From the NCBI GenBank assembly GCA_009930475.1, contig RZYC01000033.1, positions 1-40,920 of the forward strand: a stretch of 40,920 nucleotides of DNA, given 5' to 3'. This stretch comes from Spartobacteria bacterium. GTDB taxonomy: Bacteria > Verrucomicrobiota > Kiritimatiellia > RZYC01. The notes below the pieces were generated by a model, which did no database searches, had not been told where the DNA came from, and saw only the letters and a program-made list of their open reading frames with translations. Numbering within the stretch: position 1 is the stretch's first letter; every line of letters starts with the position of its first letter. Positions 26,568 through 32,340 of this stretch are shown here, in pieces. The translations under genes were made by a program, and so were the position numbers.

Positions 26568-27581
26568 ATGAGAAGAAAACGAATAAAGAGGGATCATCTG
26601 GCCTATTACCACTGCATGTCACGCGTTGTGGGTCGGGAAATGCTTTTGGGTGGCGTGGAGAAGGATCATATGTGCCAGCTCATCCGTCGGGTGGAAGGAT
26701 TTACGGGGGTACACGTTCTTACTTATGCGGTGATGACCAATCATATCCACTTGCTGCTGGAGGAGCCGGATAGGAATGATGTACAGCAGTTAACCGAGGA
26801 TCAGTTGCTTGAGCGGCTGAAGTATCTATATTCAGAAGAAGAGATTACGGAAATATGTGGACGTTGGCATGAATGGGGATCTGCGGGGTTGCGGACGATG
26901 GTTGTAAAAGATCAGCAACGCTATCGTATACGCATGCATGATATCAGCGAATTTATGAAGCAGGTGAAGCAACGGTTTACTTGTTGGTATAATCGCCACG
27001 CGGGTCGGTGTGGCACCCTCTGGGAACAGCGCTTTAAGAGTGTGCTTGTGGAGGATGGTGCGGCACTACGTACTATGGCTGCATATATTGAGATGAATCC
27101 CGTCCGAGCCGGCATGGTGGATGACCCGAGGGTGTACCGCTTTTGCGGGCTGGGTGAAGCGATGACCTGTATATCGGCTGCACGGAGTGGTATTACGAAG
27201 CTCATTTCGGGAGTGGAATGGTTGGATGAAGAAGTACATTCGACCGGTAGAGTTGACGGGTGGGATGATGCCGCAGGCGTATATTGGCACCGCATATTGA
27301 TGTATGATGAGGCGAGAGGGGACGCTCGTTTGTCCATGTTGGACAGGGAGTTGATTCCGGAGCAACTAAGAAAGCGGAGAAAAATATCAGATTTCGAACG
27401 TTTGCAGTGCCGAAGTCGTTATTTCTCCGATGGACAGGTTTTTGGTTCACGAGACTTTGTTGAGGAATTTTTTCAGCAAAATCGGGATTATTTTGGCGCG
27501 ACTCGACAAACGGGCGCCCGTAAAGTTCGCGGCGGGTGGGGGAATATATACACGATCCGTGACTTAGGGCACTGGTGTTGA
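26568..27581 (+). CDS. RAYT-type (Y1/HUH) transposase, copy 2
   Basis: A 337-aa REP-associated tyrosine transposase, paralogous to the genes at 14024 and 31250. Shared blocks: AYYHCMSRVVGREMLLGG, the HUH pair in TNHIHLLLEEP, MHDISEFMKQVKQRFTCWYN, the tyrosine in AYIEMNPVRAGM, RILMYDEARG, and the C-terminal RSRYFSDGQVFGSRDFVEEFFQQNRDYFGATR. This copy has the full-length middle region that copy 1 lacks. The ATG at 26568 matches the start of the other copies; no Shine-Dalgarno sequence is well placed. It ends 24 nt before the terminator region of the convergent ORP-like operon. A short direct repeat (CTAATATCT twice, about 26468-26485) lies upstream. Confidence 0.88.
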   Translation: MRRKRIKRDHLAYYHCMSRVVGREMLLGGVEKDHMCQLIRRVEGFTGVHVLTYAVMTNHIHLLLEEPDRNDVQQLTEDQLLERLKYLYSEEEITEICGRWHEWGSAGLRTMVVKDQQRYRIRMHDISEFMKQVKQRFTCWYNRHAGRCGTLWEQRFKSVLVEDGAALRTMAAYIEMNPVRAGMVDDPRVYRFCGLGEAMTCISAARSGITKLISGVEWLDEEVHSTGRVDGWDDAAGVYWHRILMYDEARGDARLSMLDRELIPEQLRKRRKISDFERLQCRSRYFSDGQVFGSRDFVEEFFQQNRDYFGATRQTGARKVRGGWGNIYTIRDLGHWC

Positions 27582-27605
27582 TGTCGTTGCTGCTGGCATT
27601 TGGAT

Positions 27606-27633
27606 AAAAAAGGATCGGCCGCAGCCGATCCTT
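27606..27633 (-). terminator. Rho-independent terminator of the ORP-like operon
   Basis: On the minus strand a perfect 10-bp stem AAGGATCGGC/GCCGATCCTT with a 4-nt loop (27610-27633) runs straight into a T-run (27606-27610). It lies 28 nt after the stop of the last gene of the operon. A second small hairpin, GTTACA-tt-TGTAAC (27634-27647), sits just before it. Confidence 0.88.
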
Positions 27634-27660
27634 GTTACATTTGTAACGGATGACAACGGT

Positions 27661-27999
27661 TTAATGATCGCAAGTATTGGTTCCGCATTGCAGTGACTCG
27701 TTCATGAATGACGTAACCACTTCTTCGGGTGTTGCGGAGGGTGCTCCCACCATAGTTTTGATGTTTTGCTGTGCAAATAGCTGCTGCGCGCGCTGTCCCA
27801 TGCCACCGGCGATGATGATGTTTACTTTTTGTTCGCCAAGCCATTTTGGTAAAACACCAGGCTCGTGAGGTGGCGGGATGAGGTCTTCGCGATGGGTTAT
27901 TGTTTTTTCCGCTTCGTCAACGTCCAGAATGGCAAAAGACTGACAATGCCCGAAGTGCATGCAGAGTTTTCCTTCAGCTGTGGGGATGGCTATTTTCAT
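27661..27999 (-). CDS. NifX/NafY-fold (Mo-Fe cofactor-binding type) protein C
   Basis: A 112-aa protein of the dinitrogenase iron-molybdenum cofactor family, which in anaerobes includes the orange protein that binds a Mo-Cu-S cluster. It starts MKIAIPTAEGKLCMHFGHCQSFAILDV, where the HFGHC segment is the typical cluster-side loop, and continues with a LGEQKVNIIIAGGMGQRAQQLF Rossmann-like block. The C-terminus has a CGTNTC pair. It is the last gene of the operon, 33 nt after the second MinD-type ATPase and just before the terminator. No nitrogenase genes are present, so a nitrogen-fixation role is unlikely. Confidence 0.85.
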   Translation of the reverse strand: MKIAIPTAEGKLCMHFGHCQSFAILDVDEAEKTITHREDLIPPPHEPGVLPKWLGEQKVNIIIAGGMGQRAQQLFAQQNIKTMVGAPSATPEEVVTSFMNESLQCGTNTCDH

Positions 28000-28032
28000 T
28001 ACAGGTACTCCTTGTTTTTTCTTGTTGTAAGA

Positions 28033-28914
28033 TTATTCGTCTGGTTGCAAGTGCTGTTCTAGTGTGATCCAGATGTCACGAAGTGTATTAGTCGATGGGC
28101 TTTTGCTTGTGAACTCAATAATACTTTTTCCAGCAATCTGCGCTTGCGTGAAATCGGAATCATAGGGCAGGCATCCTAGAAATCTGCCACCCTGCGTCCC
28201 CGTGATATGTTCGATTTCTCTACTTATTTCCGGGTTGATATCGGATTTGTTTATGCATACATAGACAGGGACTTTAAAGTGCTTAGCCAGTTGCATGAGG
28301 CGTCCCAGGTCATGCTTGCCTGATAAGCTCGGCTCAGTGACCGCAAGTAAAGCATCTGCACCACCGATGGATGCAATCACGGGGCAGCCAATGCCCGGAG
28401 GGCCGTCGACAATGATCCAGTCGGCATTTAGTTCTTTTGCCAATTTTCGCGCCTCAGAACGTACCAGTGAGACCAGTTTTCCAGAATTCTCTGCTGCAAT
28501 GCCCAGCGCGGCATGAATCATGGCTCCACAACGCGTTGACGACTGATACCATTTCCCGCAATCGGAGTCCGGAAAGTCGATGGCTTTAGCTGGGCACATG
28601 GCGACACAGACGCCGCACCCTTCACAACCAAAGGGCGAGACGGTGTATTTCCCGTCGATGCAGTCAATGGCATTAAACCGGCACACTTCGACACAGGTAC
28701 CGCATTGTGTGCAATCGTCTTGGCGGATAATTGCCTCGTGACCACTGATGAAGTCGGTAGATTTTTCAATAGTTGGTTTCAGGATTAAATGTAAATCGGC
28801 GGCATCTACATCGCAGTCAGCCAATACGCAATTTTGTGCCAATGTGGCCAAGGCGGCGGTGACGCTTGTTTTGCCTGTTCCGCCTTTTCCGCTGACAATG
28901 ACTAATTCTTTCAT
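28033..28914 (-). CDS. MinD-type ATPase with inserted ferredoxin domain (2)
   Basis: A 293-aa P-loop ATPase of the Mrp/MinD kind (COG1149). The deviant Walker A GKGGTGKTS lies at residues 9-17, then two [4Fe-4S] motifs, CTQCGTCVEVC and CEGCGVCVAMC (about 68-110), then the Walker B-like WIIVDGPPGIGCP. The Cys-rich insert should carry two [4Fe-4S] clusters. In Desulfovibrio such proteins (Orp3/Orp4) belong to the orange-protein complex, which interacts with the division machinery. Its ATG overlaps the stop of the first MinD gene by 4 nt (28911-28914), so the pair is translationally coupled. Confidence 0.92.
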   Translation of the reverse strand: MKELVIVSGKGGTGKTSVTAALATLAQNCVLADCDVDAADLHLILKPTIEKSTDFISGHEAIIRQDDCTQCGTCVEVCRFNAIDCIDGKYTVSPFGCEGCGVCVAMCPAKAIDFPDSDCGKWYQSSTRCGAMIHAALGIAAENSGKLVSLVRSEARKLAKELNADWIIVDGPPGIGCPVIASIGGADALLAVTEPSLSGKHDLGRLMQLAKHFKVPVYVCINKSDINPEISREIEHITGTQGGRFLGCLPYDSDFTQAQIAGKSIIEFTSKSPSTNTLRDIWITLEQHLQPDE

Positions 28915-29759
28915 TTGGTGCTTCCTTGGGTGAGCTGTTCAATGCGGGTCATCATGGATTGAAGAGCCGGTTTCATTTCTGGCAGGGCATCAATGAGTGA
29001 TTTTCCTCGCGAATAGGCTTCTGCGACGTTGCGAGACTCAGGAATTTCCAGCAATACAGGAATGTTTTCGCTTTCGCAGTATTTCACCACACGATTATCA
29101 CCTGAATCGGAACGATTGATGGCGACGCCGAAGGGGATGTTCAGGACGCGCATGGTTTCCACGGCCAGTGATAGATCGTGTAGACCAAAGGGGGTTGGCT
29201 CTGTTACTAGAATGGCGTAATCTACGCCGGTTACGGCTGTGATTAATGAACAGGATGTTCCAGGAGGACAATCAATGATCACTGTTTTATTCGGATCAAT
29301 ATGATCTTTAACTGCGCGAATGACGGGAGGTGCCATGGCTACGCCGATGTTCATCAATCCCTGAATAAAGGTGATGTGATCCTGCGTTTCAATGGAAACC
29401 GTCCCGATGGATTTGCCTTCTTCACTGATGGCATGTTCTGGGCAGATGCGCATGCATCCGCCGCACCCATGACATAAGTCCTCGAAGACCATTGTTTTAC
29501 TGGGTAGGGCTGCTAGCGCATTGAACTCACAGAACCGTGCGCATGCGCCGCAGTGCGTGCAGGCATCTTGATTAATTACCGGGATAGGCGTGGTTACGCC
29601 TCTTTTTTCTGCGTCTTTTGTGTTCAGAAAAAGATGACTGTTCGGTTCTTCCACATCACAGTCAAGTAACTGAACAGGATCGGCAGATGCAAGCGCCAGG
29701 GCAACCGATAAGGTTGTCTTTCCTGTTCCCCCCTTACCGGAGGCTAGTGCTATCTTCAT
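28911..29759 (-). CDS. MinD-type ATPase with inserted ferredoxin domain (1)
   Basis: A 282-aa paralogue of the neighbouring ATPase. Walker A is SGKGGTGKTT at 7-16; the ferredoxin insert has CTHCGACARFC and CHGCGGCMRIC; the later motif is VIIDCPPGTSC. The ATG at 29759 overlaps the end of the upstream NifX-like gene by 4 nt (29756-29759), which favours it over a TTG two codons earlier. Two coupled MinD/ferredoxin ATPases next to NifX-fold proteins are the hallmark of the ORP-type cluster found in many anaerobes. The cargo or target of the pair here is not shown by the sequence. Confidence 0.92.
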   Translation of the reverse strand: MKIALASGKGGTGKTTLSVALALASADPVQLLDCDVEEPNSHLFLNTKDAEKRGVTTPIPVINQDACTHCGACARFCEFNALAALPSKTMVFEDLCHGCGGCMRICPEHAISEEGKSIGTVSIETQDHITFIQGLMNIGVAMAPPVIRAVKDHIDPNKTVIIDCPPGTSCSLITAVTGVDYAILVTEPTPFGLHDLSLAVETMRVLNIPFGVAINRSDSGDNRVVKYCESENIPVLLEIPESRNVAEAYSRGKSLIDALPEMKPALQSMMTRIEQLTQGSTK

Positions 29760-30118
29760 ACCCAATGTCCCTCGACATCTGCCGAATCCTGTTTCGATAA
29801 TTTATTGTCCTTAAATAAGGTTAACGCTTCGCGAATCGATGAGGCCTTCGTCGTGTAAATATCGATCCCTGCGGTGGTCAGTACGTGAAAGGCTTTGGGG
29901 CCGCAATGACCGGAAACAACCGCCTGTGCTCCGCTTGAAGAGGCATGCTGCGCTGCCTGAATGCCGGCACCCTGTGCTGCGTTAAGGTTCTGCGCATTAT
30001 CCAGCAATGTGAATGCTTCTGAATCGGTGTCTACAATAAGAAAACGGGGAGCTCGTCCAAATCGCGGATCGATAGGATCGTCCAGTGTTGTTCCTGTGGT
30101 GGTAAATGCTATTTTCAT
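29756..30118 (-). CDS. NifX/NafY-fold protein B
   Basis: A 120-aa member of the dinitrogenase cofactor-binding family. It begins MKIAFTTTGTTLDDPIDPRFGRAPRFLIVDTDS, with the DPRFGRA segment typical of this fold, followed by GIQAAQHASSSGAQAVVSGHCGPKAFHVL, the usual second half with a conserved Gly-Cys. I use the ATG at 30118; an open frame up to 30199 covers a region with a strong hairpin and is unlikely to be translated. It overlaps the next gene by 4 nt. It is probably a metal-cluster carrier of the ORP-like complex. Confidence 0.88.
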   Translation of the reverse strand: MKIAFTTTGTTLDDPIDPRFGRAPRFLIVDTDSEAFTLLDNAQNLNAAQGAGIQAAQHASSSGAQAVVSGHCGPKAFHVLTTAGIDIYTTKASSIREALTLFKDNKLSKQDSADVEGHWV

Positions 30119-30171
30119 TAATTTATTCCGTTTTTTGATGGGTGGTGAAATTATGTTTTTATTAGAAGGAT

Positions 30172-30214
30172 GCAGGCTGAAGTCTTGCTCAGTTGTCATA
30201 AGGCTTCAGTCTGC
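30172..30214 (-). promoter_or_regulatory. Intercistronic hairpin in the ORP-like operon
   Basis: An 11-bp stem (GCAGGCTGAAG at 30172-30182, CTTCAGTCTGC at 30204-30214, one G-T pair) encloses 21 nt. It overlaps the last codons of the DUF5320-like gene's downstream gap, between that gene (ends 30227) and NifX-like B (starts 30118). It could stabilise or process the transcript. No T-run follows directly, so full termination is less likely. Confidence 0.6.
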
Positions 30215-30226
30215 TTAATCCAGTTG

Positions 30227-30478
30227 CTATTGGCCGTTATTATTGGCCGATTCGTTGTTTTGTTGAGGTGGTTGCATGCGGCCAAAGCCGCGTCCGGCAC
30301 CCATTCTGCGTCCGACTCCGCGTCCGATACCAAGTCCACGGCCCACGCCGCGTCCGATACCCATGCCGCGTCCAGCATTGCGCCCGGCAACAGGGTTGTT
30401 TCCGTTTCCGCATATGCCCATTCCCCGTCCCGTCATGGGGCCTTGTCCCATGGGACCTAATCCGTCTCTTCCTGGCAT
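30227..30478 (-). CDS. Small Gly/Arg-rich DUF5320-type protein
   Basis: An 83-aa protein beginning MPGRDGLGPMGQGPMTGRGMGIC, the typical start of DUF5320 proteins, which are regularly found beside NifX-type and MinD/ferredoxin genes in anaerobes. The middle is a run of GRGxGxGRG units (about 28-62), encoded by near-identical 12-18-bp DNA repeats. The end is Gln/Asn-rich. AAGGAG lies 7 nt before the ATG at 30478. It overlaps the end of the upstream NifX-like gene by 22 nt. Function unknown; low-complexity Gly/Arg stretches often bind nucleic acid or metal complexes, but nothing here shows that. Confidence 0.85.
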   Translation of the reverse strand: MPGRDGLGPMGQGPMTGRGMGICGNGNNPVAGRNAGRGMGIGRGVGRGLGIGRGVGRRMGAGRGFGRMQPPQQNNESANNNGQ

Positions 30479-30891
30479 GATGAACTCCTTTCCTTTGGGT
30501 TCTCGTTGTTGTTGTGCCGGCACCGCGCGCCGTGCTGTCCATGACAGCGTCGCCGCTGGCCGCATCCCGGCATGATAAAATGTGGTTCGTTCAAACGATT
30601 ATGTAGCCAGCCGTCAATGACTGTATCAATATCGCCGGTAACAAACCCGGCGACAGGAATATTTAAAGCCCGCAAAGCAAACTCGGCTGGTCTTGAAATG
30701 GCTCCGCATATCAGTTCGTCAACACCGAGCTGAGCAATGTAACGAACCTTCTGTGCAAGTACATCGCCAGGTAACGCTACAATTTGTTTTGCGGTAATGA
30801 TTCCCTTATCAATGGTGACCAACTCGCCCGTGCCGGCAACATCAAAGACCGGAGCAATGCGCTGATTCCAGATGGTAAGCAGTAGTTTCAT
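30457..30891 (-). CDS. NifX/NafY-fold protein A with Cys/His-rich tail
   Basis: A 144-aa protein, first in the ORP-like operon. Residues 1-110 are the cofactor-binding fold (MKLLLTIWNQRIAPVFDVAGTGELVTI ... LGVDELICGAISRPAEFAL ... VAGFVTGDIDTVIDGWL). The tail (HFIMPGCGQRRRCHGQHGARCRH) is basic and carries three Cys and four His, possibly a metal-binding extension. Its sigma-54-type promoter lies at 30933-30947, and GAGGA is about 13 nt before the ATG. The last 22 nt overlap the DUF5320 gene in another frame. Confidence 0.85.
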   Translation of the reverse strand: MKLLLTIWNQRIAPVFDVAGTGELVTIDKGIITAKQIVALPGDVLAQKVRYIAQLGVDELICGAISRPAEFALRALNIPVAGFVTGDIDTVIDGWLHNRLNEPHFIMPGCGQRRRCHGQHGARCRHNNNENPKERSSSCQEETD

Positions 30892-30932
30892 ATATTATTT
30901 CAAGTCCTCATTTGGTTTGCCATGTGTACAAC

Positions 30933-30947
30933 GCATGGGTCGTGCCA
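30933..30947 (-). promoter_or_regulatory. Sigma-54-type promoter of the ORP-like operon
   Basis: On the minus strand TGGCACG-N4-ATGC has a perfect -24 half and a -12 half with one mismatch (A for T); GG and GC are exactly spaced. The GC is 42 nt from the ATG at 30891. The Desulfovibrio vulgaris orp operons are known to depend on sigma-54, which supports the call. Confidence 0.75.
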
Positions 30948-31096
30948 ACACGTAGTTTTTTATGCGTTGCGAGTTGTCGGTCAGTAAGTCATGCCGGATT
31001 CAGCTGATCATTAAAGTATCGATGAATAAATGATATAACTAATTGATGATATGTTGAATATGTTTTTTCAATCATTAGATAAATGAAGTGATAAAG

Positions 31097-31142
31097 TTCC
31101 AGTGACTGGACGTTTATGTGGAAAAAGTTCCAATGATTGGAA
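31097..31142. repeat. Two TTCCAATnATTGGAA-type dyads, 31 bp apart
   Basis: Copies start at 31097 (TTCCAGTGACTGGAC) and 31128 (TTCCAATGATTGGAA). The first carries matching changes in both arms (AGT and ACT), so its symmetry is kept. They lie about 190 nt upstream of the sigma-54-type promoter and about 110 nt downstream of RAYT gene 3. The rest of the gene-free stretch 30892-31249 holds only that promoter and a small CGTAG-tg-CTACG inverted repeat at 31187-31198. Confidence 0.9.
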
Positions 31143-31249
31143 CTTTTTTAAATCGAAAAGTTTGCCTAAAACACGCTGTTAGTAGTCGTAGTGCTACGGT
31201 GTGACTGTCGCTGAATGCGTATATGCAACGTTGTGCGCTGCTGTGTCGT

Positions 31250-32212
31250 TTACCAGTCCACAAGATTCCGGATGGCGAACAGTTCAGTCCATCCGCCCTT
31301 GATTTTTCGCGCTCCACTGGTTCGTTTTGTACTGAAATATGCTCGGTTTTCTTCGAAAAACTGCTCAATGAATGCCTTGTTCCCGATAATTCGTCCATCT
31401 GTAAAATAACGGCAGCGGCACAATAAACGTTCAAAATCAGTCAATTCTAACCGCTGTCCCAGTTTAGAGCGCAAGAAATCGTGATTGGTGCATGCCCGTT
31501 CCGGATGCCTTCGTACTTCGTCATACATGAGAATGCGCTCCAGATAGAGCGAAGAAAGGCTGTTCCAGTCATCGAACTCAAAATCCATTGACTGTGCAAC
31601 GGTATCAATGCCATGGCGGGCTTTGTCGCCACCCGCCATGGCCTCAGCAAATCCGCAGAACCGATAAAAATGTGGTTCTTCTGCCATGCCGGCACGAACA
31701 GGGTTCATTTCAATGTATGCCGCAACGACGCGTAACGGGGTTCCCGGCTGAACCAATACACTTTTAAAGCGTGTATCCCATAATGCGCCCGATCGCTGAT
31801 TGTGCTTGTTATACCAGCGTGAAAAGCGCTGTTTGAGTTGCTTCATAAATTCGCTGATATCATGCATTCGCATAATGTAGCGCTGCTTATCCAGATTTGC
31901 ACCGGTCTCATCCCACATATCCCATCGTTCATATATATCCGCACATTCCGATTCCGAATAAAGGAAACCCATACGTCGCCGCAGTTCCTTTTCGGTAATA
32001 TTCGTATTTTTATCGGGTTCTTCAAGCAGCACATGTACATGGTTAGTCATGATGGCATAGGTTAATACGCGTACGCCGGTAAATCCTTCGATACGCCTGA
32101 TCAATAATAGCAGGTGCTCTTTTTCGCGTTCACCTAGCAACATTTGACGTCCGACGATGCGGCTCATGCAGTGATAGTACGCAAGTGCAGTTAGTTTTAT
32201 GCGCTGTTTCAT
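31250..32212 (-). CDS. RAYT-type (Y1/HUH) transposase, copy 3
   Basis: A 320-aa REP-associated tyrosine transposase, paralogous to the genes at 14024 and 26568. Visible blocks: AYYHCMSRIVGRQMLLGE, the HUH pair in TNHVHVLLEEP, MHDISEFMKQLKQRFSRWYN, the tyrosine in AYIEMNPVRAGM, RILMYDEVR, and the C-terminal RCRYFTDGRIIGNKAFIEQFFEENRAYFSTKR. ATG 32212 matches the start of the other copies; ATG 32221 would add three residues. No Shine-Dalgarno sequence is placed before either. All catalytic motifs look intact. It runs opposite to mfd, with 128 nt between the two starts. Confidence 0.88.
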   Translation of the reverse strand: MKQRIKLTALAYYHCMSRIVGRQMLLGEREKEHLLLLIRRIEGFTGVRVLTYAIMTNHVHVLLEEPDKNTNITEKELRRRMGFLYSESECADIYERWDMWDETGANLDKQRYIMRMHDISEFMKQLKQRFSRWYNKHNQRSGALWDTRFKSVLVQPGTPLRVVAAYIEMNPVRAGMAEEPHFYRFCGFAEAMAGGDKARHGIDTVAQSMDFEFDDWNSLSSLYLERILMYDEVRRHPERACTNHDFLRSKLGQRLELTDFERLLCRCRYFTDGRIIGNKAFIEQFFEENRAYFSTKRTSGARKIKGGWTELFAIRNLVDW

Positions 32213-32219
32213 GATCGGC

Positions 32220-32248
32220 ATTTTGCTGAAATGCTGTGAGATGGTCAA
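32220..32248 (-). promoter_or_regulatory. Candidate promoter of RAYT gene 3 (leaderless geometry)
   Basis: On the minus strand TTGACC (32248-32243), a 17-nt spacer and CAAAAT (32225-32220) end 7 nt before the ATG at 32212. The geometry is identical to that at RAYT genes 1 and 2. Confidence 0.4.
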
Positions 32249-32340
32249 GAAAAAATTAATAATAAGGCAGAATAGTTATGAATAGTTATAACATACCGGT
32301 TTGAAGTTGTTTTTTCGGGGTGATATGGCAAGAAGGTAGC

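Noticed and set aside
30268-30575. Plus-strand frames across the Gly/Arg repeat gene
   Set aside because: The Pro/Arg-rich readings are mirror images of the repeat; the minus-strand gene has a good ribosome-binding site and a family match.
27661-30891. Nitrogen-fixation gene cluster
   Set aside because: The NifX-type folds also occur in ORP-type clusters; there are no nifHDK or nifENB genes here.
14024-32212. Active IS200/IS605-type insertion sequences
   Set aside because: No tnpB, no subterminal hairpin ends shared by the copies and strong divergence; single-gene RAYTs explain them better.
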